Below, in pieces: positions 12,256 through 24,763 of a stretch of DNA of 64,000 nt. The stretch lies in the NCBI GenBank assembly GCA_021399445.1, contig JAJTUQ010000004.1:5022001-5086000 (forward strand), written 5' to 3'. Every line of letters starts with the position of its first letter. Within the stretch, counting starts at the first letter, position 1. This DNA is from Xylogone sp. PMI_703 (Eukaryota > Ascomycota > Leotiomycetes). The notes under the pieces were generated by a model, which was not told the origin of the DNA, made no database searches, and saw only the letters and a program-made list of their open reading frames with translations. Both the position numbers and the translations under genes were made by a program.

Positions 12256-12924
12256 AGTTCTTCATTTATATCTTTTCACTGGTAGTAAATAAACACTGCT
12301 ATCGCTTATACTTATAATGGAGGCAATCCTAGCGTTTTAAAACCCCTCCGTATCGACCTCAAATCCTATTCCACCTCCATCTTCTCGTCCATGCGCCATT
12401 CTTCCCGGTATCTGACCCCTATCCTACCTATCTCTCGGCTAAGGCTATAAAGATAGGGAATTGACAGATGCTGATACGGACAAAGGGACTGATGGAATAT
12501 CGAGCCATGATAATTAGTTATCATTATGATTATAGGCAGATTTATTTGTAAATTTAAGATGAGTTTGAATAATTTTAGTATGCTGGCATAACCTCTATTC
12601 CAAGGTTATTAAAACAGGTCTCGAATTGAACTATTTAAAGTGCCCAATGATAAGAAATTTAGTATTAACTTCGACGATATCGTGAAGTATTTGATTTCTG
12701 CAAGACATAATCTCTCTGTAACACGGTATGGGCCATATGGCATCTATTTAAGGACTATGCGCTAAGCCGAAAACGCCCTAAAACCGAAGCGTCACAGCAT
12801 TCAGCTCGCCATGTCGAAGATAACATTCTGCGTTACATTCAACATCCCTTTACCAATGTGATAGACATTTCTGCATCTCAAATAAATGTAATGTGCATAA
12901 AATCCATTCATCAATACGTTTGCG
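12256..12924. other. Intergenic, nothing recognised
   Basis: Downstream of the ATPase and upstream of the Zn2Cys6 factor. AT-rich, with no coding signal. Confidence 0.6.
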
Positions 12925-15042
12925 ATGCTTAAATCCGACGCCACGTCGAGCAAGAGTGGATGCGGACAGCAACCAAAGACCCGGAATCGAGCCTCGACTT
13001 CCTGCACTGAGTGCAGAAGAAGAAAACAGAAGGTGATTATTGGCTACGTCCTCTGCAGTATCGAGATCTCACGGGTAACCGGCAACAATTTAGTGCAATA
13101 AAACTAGAGACCGGCCGTGCAGTCATTGTGCTCGTCGGTATCCACCTGTCGAGTGCGTTTACGAGGGGTCTGAGTTAGTCGTCCCGTCCATTATAAGCTT
13201 AAATTTGACAGCGCAATTAGTGGGGACTTGAGCATTGACAAGCCTGTAGCAAGCCGAGTAAATACCCCGAAATCATTGTGGATCTCGGCAACTACGGATC
13301 CAGCGCGTTGGGAACAGTAAGCATCATCACCTCGAGCTAGTGTGCCGATCCCTGGGAGCGTGCATGAAGGGAGTTGATTGAAAGAGTTAGGCCTCGCTGA
13401 CCAGCATACATCGCAGGTTTTGAAAATAAATCATGCATCTTGGAAGTCACATCTTCGGCCCGACGAACATGGTGAAGCAGATGAGGACGATACGGTGTCC
13501 CGCAGGATTGACTACCAGCTCTGGAAGCCCAGCCAAAATGTGGAAACATATCCTACAGTACTATTGGTGAAGGAGGAAAATACATTTGTTCCATATCCTC
13601 ACGATTTATTGACATCCTATCATGGCATATCTAGTATCCAGATTGGTGGTCCTGCTGTAGACACTCTTCGAACCCTCCCAATTGTACCAACAGGAAGGAA
13701 CGTAGAGCTCCTATCTATATGTGAGTCATGTACCAATCCATTTTTGGTTGATGCTTACTCCCCTTAAGTCACTGAAAGACTCTCTCCATTTATGAGCTCC
13801 ATAGATGGCAAAGACCCGGTACTAGATTTCAACCAAGAATGGATCCCTTTTATGATCCAATCGCCTGTCATTGCTTATATCGGCATTCTTACTGCATCAT
13901 ACTTTGACGCTACTGCACGAGGAATTGAACATGAAAAGTCGGTTGATGTTATATCCACCAAAGTCAAGTTGATATCTGGCATCAATGAATATCTTAACGA
14001 TCAGAATACGGCTATGAGTAACGAAGCCATTAGCACAGTGATGTCTCTGGCCTATAACGAAGTATATATTTTCCTCTCATATACTACTGGATATCCCTAT
14101 GTTAACATTTCCAGTGGATTTATAATCACCAGGACATCGCTTTCGCCCACATGAAAGGGCTTCGAGAGATGATTCGACTAAGGGGTGGTCTTGAAAACAT
14201 CTTCCCGGTTACACTACGAAAGCTATTGACAAGGTACTTATTCACAACCCCTAGATCTTCTAGTCTTTCTAACACACCATAACAGGACAGATTACCAATT
14301 TGCATGTAGCCTCGAATGCGGTCTGACCCTAGATACAAAGAGTAAATTTAGCTATGACCTCATAGATATCTATCCAGTCATCTTTGATTCACCACTTCTA
14401 CTCTCAAAGGTTCGATTCAGGGATTCAGCAAAAGAGTTGGCCATCTCCCCTGAAGCTGCCGCAATACTCGATGATATGCGCTTCCTAACCACCTCTGCCT
14501 TATCCGTACTGGACAACAACATAAGCTCTGAACAGGCAACCAAATTCGTCGCCACGGCGGATTGGATTTACAAACGTGTCGGTAATACATCTCCCGGCGG
14601 CGACCATCTCTATGAAACATGTCGTATTGCGGCCGTCGTTTATAGTGCATCAATGCTACACCGGAAACCACTTTCAAGATCGTGTACACCAGCACTTCTG
14701 GGCCAGTTCTGGACGTCGATGTGGAAAATATCACTATCAAGGTGGAAGAAAACACCGGGTATATTTCTGTGGCTAATATTAGTCATGACGCCTTTTGCTC
14801 AAGGCAGGTCTGAAGGCCGATTTTTGAAGAGTATGATAAGTGCTAGTATTATGGCTATAGGACTAGAGGATTGGAAAGTAGTAATGACACAACTACAAGT
14901 GTTTGTTGCATTACAGAAGTGGCTTAGAGACGGGACAAATAGTGAATCCAGGAAGAAATCTGTCAGTCAGATCCCAGCAAAGGATCGGCTTAGAGGTGAA
15001 AAACCAGCGGATGGGAGCGAATTGGCGAACAGAATATTGTAG
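12925..15042 (+). CDS. Zn(II)2Cys6 transcription factor with Fungal_trans_2-like domain
   Basis: Exon 1 (12925..13032) encodes the first half of the binuclear zinc cluster, CTECRRRKQK. Splicing from 13033 to 13093 joins it to CNKTRDRPCSHC and CARRYPPVEC (exon from 13094), giving a full C-x2-C-x6-C-x7-C-x2-C-x8-C cluster. The next donor is at 13174, with the acceptor probably at 13220. The junction between about 13257 and 13416 is unresolved; one phase-consistent option is a GTAAAT donor at 13258 joined to the CAG ending at 13415. Later introns are clear: 13721-13768, 14062-14114 and 14234-14285. The body (YNEWIYNHQDIAFAHMKG, MIRLRGGL, MWKISLSRWKKTPGIFLW) is typical of Fungal_trans_2 regulators. 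It is expected to bind CGG-type sites in the nucleus; the targets are unknown. The frame ends at 15042. Confidence 0.8.
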
Positions 15043-16421
15043 CATAGCTTCGTTACTGCAAGTTAAAACTGCTGGACAGTCTAAAATCTTGTATTTTGCA
15101 AACATGGAATCCTAAATGATCGAAAGTTTATACCCTAATACTCTAAACTCCATTGGGATAAATGCGGATATCAGATACACTACAGTATTTCCCTAAGGAC
15201 CCGCTTGTTTACTTTGGTGTTACAAACCTACAGAGGTATACCTCGTGAGATAAGATATGATAAGAGGTAATGGAGCCAATATAATAAAATATACAAATAT
15301 ATGAAAAAAAAAAGGCTCAAAAGAATAGTAGACAAAAATCAACACCTTGCAAGACCTTGTGAAAAATATAAAAGTGATATATTCACCAAAAAGTTCAGCT
15401 CAAGCCTCCTCCTTGGGCTTAGCCTACGTCTTTGGCGATATGTCGAACCCTCGAATCCTCCAACAACCACAATTTGACCTGACCGTGTTACCGTTACGGC
15501 GCCTGTTGTGTTTGTTGAGTGGATGTTCACTTATTCTGAGTTATATAGATGAATTCTGTTTTAGTGATATACCATGCTTAGCACTATCTCTCCTTCTCCA
15601 CTAGAAATCAAACTATGCGTTTAAGTTTTGCTTTGACCAAAACTTTTGTTGCATATCTGAGGTAAATCGAAATTTGAATATGAGTATTGTGTGGGGCAAG
15701 CTTGAGCTTGCCCTGGCCAAAAGTTTTGATGCACATGTATGGTGGTTCAGTATTCTCACACGAGCTGGCTTTGGCCAGATATTTTGTTGCATGTCTGGGA
15801 TACATCAAAAATTGAATATGGATGGACGAGCTGGTTCTGGCAAAAAGTTTTGTTGCACGTCTATGGCAGATCAGAATATGAATTAGGGGAAGCCCGTCTG
15901 CAAACAGACATGTGTGTAATGGTTTGGTCTGTCTTGCTATACCGAGAAAGGTCTGTATATTCCTAAGCAAGCAGTCACCACTCCAAAGAGTGGCAAACAG
16001 CGCCTCTCTGGCAGAGTGGTCAGGTCAAGTTGTCATTCTGGAGGTGGGATAAAGGGGCCAATCCTAATAGTGAACTTCATAAAGAACACTGATATATTAG
16101 GGGAGATGTAAGGCATACAGCACACGCTACGACGCGGTAGCTGTATGGCAAGAACTCTTTTGTTTTTTAGTCTCATTAACAAACCTAAACCACACCATGT
16201 ATCTATTTTGAACTCATTCAGCGTCCAATTCCATTCATTGATACTCCTTTTCCCAAATTAGTCAGATCATGCAAAATATTATAACTCCTCCAAGCCATGA
16301 AAAAGAACACAGCATTATACATTACATATCGTATGGATATAGGTCATGCCACTTCTCAGCTCAAAATAAATGCAACCAATCAAGGCACTCGGTCGTCTTG
16401 AACCTCACCATGCCCATATCG
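15043..16421. other. Intergenic with short dispersed repeats
   Basis: No gene was recognised. Four degenerate copies of a TTTTGTTGCATGTCTG-type repeat lie between 15633 and 15890 (separate entry). The rest is AT-rich. Confidence 0.55.
15633..15890 (+). repeat. Cluster of four degenerate direct repeats
   Basis: Cores related to AAGTTTTGTTGCATGTCTG begin near 15641, 15721, 15779 and 15843. Spacing is uneven (about 80, 58 and 64 bp). Each is followed 10-20 bp later by a version of AATTTGAATATGAG. Three are preceded by a GGCCA- or GACCA-like motif. The same core is found at 27131, 27203 (inverted) and 27328. This looks like a dispersed repeat or a decayed small transposable element rather than coding DNA. 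Confidence 0.7.
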
Positions 16422-17324
16422 CTAGTCCACAAGCTTTGAAGATCCAGAACCGGTCGGCGCTTGAAGACTCATAAAGTTAGCGATAGCATTTGCAGAAGAA
16501 GAAGGAATATTAGTAGTAGTAGAAGTAGTAGTAGTAGTATTAGTAGAGGATTCATGATGGTTCTGATGATACGGGTTAGGAAATCCCGGTACCTTCCACG
16601 GATCAACTTCCAGGTCTCCCTCGAAAGTGACGGGGACCTCGGAGCTGAGCTTTGCTAGCTATTGAAAACAATTATTATTTTATTCATTCATAATCATTGA
16701 AGGAATGAAGGGAATGCTAGATGGATCCCATACCTTAGACAATAATCCAACAACACACTGGTGATGCCCCGCTTGGGCAAACGTCCACCCTGCCCGTTTC
16801 GAAGGCGGGACGTAATCCACCTTGACAACAAGCTCCTCGAGACGATGCTTGAAGCCCCAGATGTCGAGTAATATCTCAACCGTGTTCGCCCAGGACAATG
16901 CGTTATCGAATCTATCCTTCCTAGCGGGCTGGAAGTTAAGGTCCATAGCTAGCGTCACTCTCGGCACAGCTTGTAACGTGCGGTAGCTGATGAGGTCGGT
17001 TATCTCGATCCATTTCAGATTATTCCCCATGGAACTGGGCGGAGCGGCATCGATGACGAGGGGTGCTCGGTGGAGCGAGGCGAGTGCTTCGGAGGTTATC
17101 TGATGGTTTAATAGGAGGATCGTTGGCGTGGTGAGGGGTGGTAGAGGTACATTGCGCATACTTTGGTAGTCCCTGTTGAAGGATGGGTAGGTCAAGGCAT
17201 GGGTGTAGATCATGTTGCGTATCTCACGAGGGAGGGCAAGGAAGGGAGAGTACGGATCGGATGGCCTTGCTGGATCCTCTACCTTGGGTCCTGGATCCAT
17301 GGTGGTATAACTCGTGTCTGTCAT
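16422..17324 (-). CDS. 2EXR / F-box-like fungal protein of unknown function
   Basis: Two exons: complement(join(16422..16658,16734..17324)), 275 aa. The intron of 75 nt has donor GTATGG and an AATAG acceptor. Near residue 28 the protein has FLALPREIRNMIY, the hallmark of the fungal 2EXR family, followed by LLLNHQITSEAL. Such proteins are numerous in filamentous fungi and no function is established. The last exon contains a Thr/Ser tract encoded by an imperfect ACT repeat and ends GSGSSKLVD. Without splicing, the first exon would run into a different C-terminus (stop at 16680). The tract is likely disordered. Confidence 0.75.
16507..16546. repeat. Imperfect (AGT)n trinucleotide repeat inside a coding exon
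   Basis: Runs of TAGTAGTAG interrupted by AGAAG and TAT. On the minus strand it reads as ACT codons that give a Thr-rich tract in the 2EXR-like protein. Length variation here would change the tract length in frame. Confidence 0.8.
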
Positions 17325-17644
17325 GTTTTACTACATATACAAAGAGCGTTGAAAGAGAATTAAATATTATAGAAAAGCCACTTCCGCCAGACCGAGCCCA
17401 ATATGTTTATATTTTACATCATGCAATACATGTGGTTACGCCGGGCCCGGATGAGTGCCGTGATGGTCCGCGGGGCCGAGCGCCCCACGTCTAGGCCCGC
17501 CCAACGACGTCTTAGGAAAGAGTACTTCAGCCTTGTGCGAAGCCTTGCGGTCTCAATTGAATAGCCCATCAATTTAAATAGCTATGATTAGCTAACGTCA
17601 GCTACATAAGCTCCATTCGTGGAAAAGGTAGCTAACATCAGGGT

Positions 17645-17705
17645 ACTTCAGAGCTCGCCAAATTTTGGTGGCCACTTATGTACCACTATGCCAACTACTT
17701 CGTCC
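17645..17705. repeat. Diverged dispersed repeat, copy 1
   Basis: By eye, GCTCGCCAAATTTTGGTGG and CACTTATGTACCA in this segment align in order with GCTCACCAAATTCTGGTGT and CACTCATGTACCA near 31719-31750. The flanks do not obviously align. Confidence 0.5.
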
Positions 17706-20110
17706 GCCACGAGATGAACAATCTATCTACAAAGCCTGAGCTTCTACGGATTGGATGAACTTTATTTAGCCGCCGCTTCTGGCCAAAATAGGACGAGAGA
17801 ACAAAAGCATACGGTCAAGCCCCCAGATGGAATGGCAGAATGGCTTATTTGTAGTACGTTCATTGACTCAAGTACACTATAATCAATACGTTACAGCATA
17901 ACTAGATCGAAACCAGGACTGGCTAATTACGTTATTAATGCTTAACTGATTCTTTCCTGCGGAATAACTCTCCAATTAGTGAATGCTCGTACCATTGAAT
18001 AATTAGGCTCGAGCAACGCATTCACTTCTACGGTCAACTAGCTGCCGAACACGGTAGAGTTCATCTCCAGCAAATGGGCTGTATTATTCCACCAGGCACT
18101 CCTTGGGTGAATAATCATTCTGAGATCTAGTTATCGAAATGGATCTGCTAGGCTGTAGACTAGATAACGGATTATGAACCTGGGAAATGAATTTTTGGCA
18201 TGCATAGCAATTGATTGTTGTAGAGGACCTCGTTGCTCCAAGCTCTCCACGGTCCAGTTCGGACTAGTCTTGAACTTATATTCACTGCAATAGCCCGTGT
18301 GCGTACTTACATATCTTTCATTGTTTTAGCACTTCTCCCTCTTTTTTTCCTTCAAAATAAAACAACATCTTTTAAGTCAGTATCTCGTGTCCATACAGTC
18401 ACGAGAATGCGGAGGAGGAGCTACTACTATCCAAGTCAACAAATAGAGATTCATGAGATTGCCGCTCACGTTCTGAGGCTGAGCTTGATGACCCACACAA
18501 CTACCAACTTGATCGGAAACATCGTAGTATACGTGGGTGGAAGTGCCAGCTCCCAGACCCCTAAAACAGGCTATCTTCTCGGCGACCTCGCGATTTCTGC
18601 CATCTTGATGATATCTTCTCTGGACTGGTCCGTTGGATAATGGACCCGGTTCTTTTTAAAGCATTGTTTCTCTTCTGGTTTTTAAAGAGATAAGACCGTC
18701 GAAAACTGTCATTTACCACTATGGCTTCTTCACAAACTGTGCGCAAAGGTCGTAACCTGTTGGACTATTTCCTGTGACGGATAGAGTCGCTGAGGTTTCG
18801 CACCGAACTTTCCAAAAATGTCGGTTTTATTTGTTTATTGGCATAACCTTTGCTACTACTGCCCTCCTGATAACCCGTGGCTGTCTAGCTGAGATGGCTC
18901 CCCAAACCCCGTAAAGTTCCCTGTGCTCGCTGCATCCATTCCATAGCGAAATGGGAAAGTGGTCTTTTTTCAATGTGCGCCAAGCGAACCATTATGTACC
19001 ATCTGGCCCAAATACCAATGAATGGTTTTGTCACGATAAGTTTGATCGAGTGGCAGAATTAGTTTTCAGCAGTGGCTGTGGGACGGCCGACCCCGTGGAC
19101 GGCGCAAATGTACAAAAGAGAACGAATATTGGTGCGGGATGATGTTGTATGACCTGGAAAGGAGTTATATTATAATTGATAAATGCATAATAAGTTAAGA
19201 ACGAGGGCAAACAACTGGGTTACTGATAACTTGAGAGAGACTGGATAACTTTTTCTCAGGGAAAGGGGTTGTGATGTGTTAGTCTCACGTGGAAGGCACA
19301 ATGTGTTTGCTACCAGCTGCATTTTGTATTAGAGAACACATCGCCAGGCATTGGTTTATTAACAGGCCACTTCAAGCCTAAATAACCTAAACGGATATCT
19401 TTGACAAATTTTACACCAATTTAATCTTATTTGGTTAAAACAATATCCGCAATTTATCTTAGCAAATTCAATTCGTTTATTACTGAATTATCACTATTGT
19501 ATATTTGATGTTCTGTACTTGTAGAATTTTTGCTGTAGAAAGGCGGCTTAGTTCCCGGCCTAATTTACCACAATACCTAAGGAATAATGAGATACCGTTT
19601 CAGATATATCACCACGTGACTAAGCACCCCCAACGTAACCCCCAACTTCCTACCCCAGAGGCGCCGCCTGGATAGGGGAACAGGTCTCCTCCATTCAAAG
19701 CCACAGCCGTTTCTGGGCCTGAGTCCGGCTGGTATTGGTAACCTTAAACAACGTTACCTTCCCAACGCCAAAAAAGTCCCGTACCGTAACAATAAACTTC
19801 ACTCGTACAGGATTATTCCCCATGCAAACGCCTATCGCAAAATCTCCGCAACGAGCCATCACCACAATCAAATAGGATCAATTCGTCATCCGTGAAATCG
19901 AACCCACAATTACGCCGCCGCTTCGACGGAATACCGCTCATATTTGTCCGAAAGTTCAATCTAAAGAGTAATATACCCGTAAGCGCGACGCTGATAATTT
20001 CCCAGGTGAGATTCCCCTTCCCCTCAACGATCGTCGCTGTCTCGACCCCATCCGCATCCCGCGTCCGCCATCCCACGTACAGGAATAACAAGTAACCGTC
20101 CGGGATGCAG

Positions 20111-20118
20111 TATATAAA
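20111..20118 (+). promoter_or_regulatory. TATA box of the lactonase-like gene
   Basis: TATATAAA lies 28 nt before the ATG at 20146. If it sets the transcription start at the usual distance, the 5' leader would be only a few bases long. Confidence 0.5.
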
Positions 20119-20145
20119 CTCCCCCTTTGGGGCCATTCTGCGAAG

Positions 20146-21568
20146 ATGCGGTCCAGAGCCATTGTCGTGTTCTCTGCCCTCTCGCTCGCCGTTGCCTGGT
20201 CTTTCCAAGCTCCCGACCTCTCGTCCTATCTGTCTGATCCATTCACTGGTGCTAATCGCCTGCTTGAGATGCGTTGGAGTAAGCAAGTCCCGCTCGCTGG
20301 TCTCGTGACCACGGCGGCCGCAACCAATCTCTACGTCTCGTCCTATGCCGGAACGATCACTACTCTGAAGCTCAGCCAGGGCGCGGATGGGAGCTACTCC
20401 CTCGATGCGGTTTCCACCTCCAATGGGTGTGCTCCCAACCCGTCATGGTTGACCAAGGACGAGTTCACCGGTGTGATATACTGCGCTGACGAGGGATTGT
20501 CGGTTCCCAACGGCACCTTGAACTCTTTCACTGCCTCCGCAGATGGCGTGCTGACCCAAATTGATCGCCACGATGTTCCCAATGGCCCCGTGAGCTCGGT
20601 GGTCTACAATGATGGCAGGGGTTTTGCTGTTGCTCATTAGTGAGGATTTAGATTAATACCTTGTATTGCCTCATCTTGGAACTTCAGGCTAATCTTGTTA
20701 AAAACAAACAGTGGAGGATCAGCTTTGACCAGCTGGCAGATCCTGCCAGACGGCGGACTACAGCATTTGCAGTCCTTCTTCTTCACGCTGGCGCAGCCGG
20801 GACCCGTTCCCGACAGGCAAGAGGCACCTCATCCACACGAGGTCATCTTGGACCCGACGGGACAATTCATCTTGTCTCCCGATCTAGGCGCTGATCTTGT
20901 TCGAATTTACTCCATCGATCCATTGACAAGTCTGCTCACGGAAAGTACGCCATTCAAAGCAACTCCTGGAAGCGGTCCTCGTCACGGAGCATTCTTCGTC
21001 TCCAGAGGCAAGACCTATTTTGCCCTTGTGACCGAGCTTGGCAATACTCTTGCTACATATGAAGTGACCTATCACACCACATCCCTGAGCCTCAAGCAGG
21101 TGTTCATCAAGGGAATCGACGGGAACAATACCACTCCCTCCACTGTCGCAGCTGCCGAGGTCGTGTTAACAGTGAGTCTATCTTTGGGTTCAAGGGTATC
21201 TTCCCAGTTTGACTAACATTTGACAAAAGCCTAATAACTACCTCCTAACTTCTTCACGTGGTGACCTGCTTTTCGATATCGATAACTTCAACCCAGCAAA
21301 TAGCACGAAGATACCATCTGACAGTCTTCAAAGCTGGAAAATCGATACCAAGACAGGAAAGTTGACATTCGAGCAGCTCTTCCCAGCCGGAGGATCCTTC
21401 CCTCGACAATTCTCGACCAACAAGGCCGGTACCCTCGTGTCTGTGGGACTCCAGAACGACGGCCGGGTTGTGATTATCAAGAGAAACGTCAAGACTGGCT
21501 TGTATGATGAATTCATCGCAGAAATTGACATTGCGGGGCAGATTACCTCCGTTATCTGGGATGAGTGA
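20146..21568 (+). CDS. Secreted lactonase / carboxymuconate-cyclase-like seven-bladed beta-propeller
   Basis: Three exons: join(20146..20639,20712..21171,21230..21568), 430 aa. Introns have donors GTGAGG and GTGAGT and restore the frame precisely. The start MRSRAIVVFSALSLAVAWS is a clear signal peptide. Repeated blade motifs fit the lactonase family (6-phosphogluconolactonase / 3-carboxy-cis,cis-muconate cyclase): NLYVSSYAGTITTLKL, PHPHEVILDPTGQFI, DLGADLVRIY, GPRHGAFF and FPRQFSTNKAGTLVSVG. The fungal muconate cyclase converts 3-carboxymuconate to its lactone in protocatechuate breakdown. A signal peptide suggests this member is secreted, so its substrate may differ. No aromatic-degradation genes are beside it. 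N-glycosylation sequons such as NGT and NNT are present. Confidence 0.85.
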
Positions 21569-24500
21569 GTGGATAGCTTAGAGTTAGACGAGGTTAGATC
21601 TGGTCTGGACCAATAGTGATAGGGTGATTACTATTGGATTGCTTCACGAAGAAAAGATAACAAATCAAGATATCTTGCTTTATAAAAAAATATAATGACA
21701 TTGATGAAAGCTGTTTTCTATACCTTTTGCTTCCGTGATGTGTGCAGCTGAGCTACAATCTTACACTATATAGCATTGCAAAGCTAGCTCGGACATGACC
21801 TAAGATATATAACCACCTCATGTAAAAGCACCTTGAACAAGAAGTAGATCCCTATTCTATTCCGATACAAGAGAGCACTGATATTAGGTTATATGTGAAC
21901 ATGCAAACTAAGTGTTGAGATAAGTAATCTCCAAAAAGGGGTGAAATACTGTAACCCTCGACCTTGCTAGCGACCCTTACACTTCCCCAAAACAGTCTCT
22001 ATATAGTCTCAAATAGCAAAGCTACCTCCCAACACAGAGCAGCGCTGTTATGGCATAATGTAACGGTCAGGACAAGCTCGTGTTCGCGGGAGGGAAGAGA
22101 ATAAGTCTAATAGGTGAAGTAAATACTGACATTAGCAGAGATGTAGGCGGCAGCCCGGCGGATCGGCTGTGGAAGTCCGAACTCCTTTGTCACCCGGATC
22201 TTTACTTTTATATTACTATGGTTGGTGAGTTATTTTTTTCGGTTTGTATTTTTACCTTTTTTCTGTCCCGCTATATGGAAAGTGTCTTGGCGCCTTAAGG
22301 CAGTATAATATGGTTGTTAACTTAGAACCCTTCTTGTTCTATGGAAGCAAATGCAGATGGTTTTTACATGGTCATGCATGCTTAATGGGAACAGAATAGA
22401 AGATTTCTTCACAAGAAAGGTTACTTTTTACTATTTTTGTCATACTCTCTTTAGCTCTCACTGTCGGGTCCATGTTGGATGGATTACAATCTTTCACGTG
22501 TCAATCCCTCCTCGCTTCCCTGATATCGACCTTCTAGAAGAAGCGGGAGAAGCGCGTTCCTCTCTCCGTCCTTGGCACTTGCTGTACATGGATATGGATC
22601 GGAACGGGACAGATGGAGATCTGTCATTCTAGAGCTGGCAGGTAAATCTGCGCATTGGATCCAGCCAACAATACTATACGTAACTAGTTGTGCTAGTTTT
22701 GCAGGTTGCAGAAGAAAGTAAGTGAGTAAAATACTAAACTAGAAGTAGAAGCTGAGGAAGCGACAATACAGTAAGCTGCCAATCGGAGTCGGGGCAATTC
22801 ATGATTTCGATTACGGTGCTGGCTCCTAGGCTTTGCGGTATTGTAACCAACCGGATAGCCACGGCATAGGAAGAGGAGGAGAGATGCTGCTGATCTGGAT
22901 GTCCTTGGTAGGCCAACGACCTAGGAAAGCCATGGCGCGAACTATGTGGAATCTCCTATTTCTGTGTGGCTTTGTGGTTATACGCAGCACTGAGGATTAC
23001 TGTACTTGATTTGACATACGGGATCTCGCTACTATAGAGCTTGTTATTTAGTGAGTGCGGGGGTGGATTCTGCCGTGAGAAGATCCACCAGGAATAATGC
23101 ACCAGGTAGTTTGTACAGTACAGTGCTGCGGTAGTCAGCCGATTTTCGATTTGCAATTCGCCACGGTTGGCTGGAAGGATTTGACACCTTTCTACTGTAT
23201 CGCCGACAGCTTGCGTGATCAATGAGATTTGGGGGCGAGTCATTGTCTGAGTGGCCCACATCTGCTCTTGCTTCAAGGTGGAGCTCCCGGGTAAGGAAGA
23301 GACCTTCCTGCGCACACTATCTTAGTTCGTCCGGAGAGTTGGATGTTGGGTGTTGGAGTGATTTGGCGATGGTGGTGAGGGAATTTCTGATCCCACGACG
23401 ACAGACAATGGTAGATTCCTCGACTCCAACAGAGCAGGTTCAACGCACAAATCATTCACACGGAAGGATCCTGACCTTGATGACTGGCACATCCTCTAAT
23501 GGCAAACATCAGATCTTCATTTCCATCATGCTCTGGAAGCATTCCAGATTCATGCGCCCTTTGAAGGACGTTCCCTCCAAAGTTTGTCGGCATGTTGACG
23601 TGGGAGGGCGTGGACAGGCAGCAACACCTGCACCGTCGTGTTGGGTGGTATTGGGGTGCCCGGACAGCCGTACAGCACGCTGAGGTGGTATCAGACCGGC
23701 CAGACTTAGTGGTAAGACGCATCCGAGTCCCCGAGCGCCGCCTCCAACACTCTGTAGCCGGACCATCTTCGTTCTTGGACATAAATCCTTGACAGCAGCT
23801 TCAAAAAGAGCCAGGCAATCATCCACGAATATACTATAGAATTCGCTGCCTGGGAAGCCGATGCCTGGATTGCGTTGCACCTGAGCATCTCCAGACAGCC
23901 CTACACAAGCGATTACGACGGTACAGTACCGAGAATACCAAGCTTTGGCTCTAGTTGGCTTGGCTGCGCAGGCGTGCCCCATCGAAGCCGGAAAAAGCTA
24001 CGGCAGCAAGCCTAGCTACCCTGGTTGGCCTGGGGAAAATGCTCCGTGCGGCGCTGTTCAAGCCTGTCAAGCTCCATTCAAGCATCCACCATCCACTACA
24101 CGACCAGCCACACTGCGCCACTAATCATTGCTGTTACGGTACTGTATGTCACTCCAAGCCGTTCTCCCTCCGCGGTGTCTGACCACAAGTTCCACAACCT
24201 ATCATGCGATTGATCCTTCCCTCTCTCCTCTCCTTTCAGTGAGCGCAGGTCACAAGCCAGGCATGACCTCGCCTTTAAAAGGCCCTTCCTCCCCCGCGCG
24301 GCCTTGGATAAATGAGGAAGGTGCATAAGATCAACACCCCGTCTGGCAATGCGTTTCCGTTGCGTTGCATCCTCGTCCGCGCGGGTTGTTGGCTGGCAAA
24401 ATATGTGAGGATGCGCCCGAGAACTGCGTATCAGGGTAGCTGGACGGAGTTCCTGATCGACCCTGCCGGTCTTGGTCTTCTGGGGGGGTTGTTGCAAGCA

Positions 24501-24763
24501 TGCTATGCGCAGATCTTGGGGGAGGTTAAAAGGTGCAGGTAGCTGCTCTTTTTTTGTGCGCATTTTTTCTCCCTTTCTGCATTTATCCACTTTACTGTGT
24601 TCTTACTTCCCAGCTGTTGCTGGTGCTGCAGCTGTCAATTTTGCATTCTCTATTGAGTCAGGAAGCTTCAGAGCTTCCTGTAGTAGATCTACTCTATAAC
24701 AGTAGGCAAATTTGATTGAGCGACTAGCATACCCCATAAACACACAATCTCTGCAGCTTCAAC
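21569..24763. other. Gene-poor stretch, 3.2 kb
   Basis: No gene was recognised on either strand. Open frames around 23.2-24.0 kb overlap on both strands and look accidental. CAGTAC/GTACTG motifs recur (for example 23116, 23924 and 24139). The last few hundred bases precede the amino-acid transporter and probably hold its promoter; 24541-24640 contains T/C-rich runs. Confidence 0.5.

Larger units (their letters stand above)
17325..20145. other. Gene-poor stretch, 2.8 kb
   Basis: No convincing gene. The frame at 18233-18640 begins at a non-ATG codon and has no recognisable domain. A diverged repeat at about 17645-17705 resembles DNA near 31706-31765 (separate entry). The right end carries the promoter of the lactonase-like gene. 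Confidence 0.5.

Noticed and set aside
18233..18640. 135-codon frame on the plus strand
   Set aside because: It starts at a non-ATG codon, has no recognisable domain, and no splice context supports it.
23509..23982. 157-codon frame on the minus strand upstream of the amino-acid transporter
   Set aside because: Overlapped by equally long open frames on the other strand, with no recognisable family.
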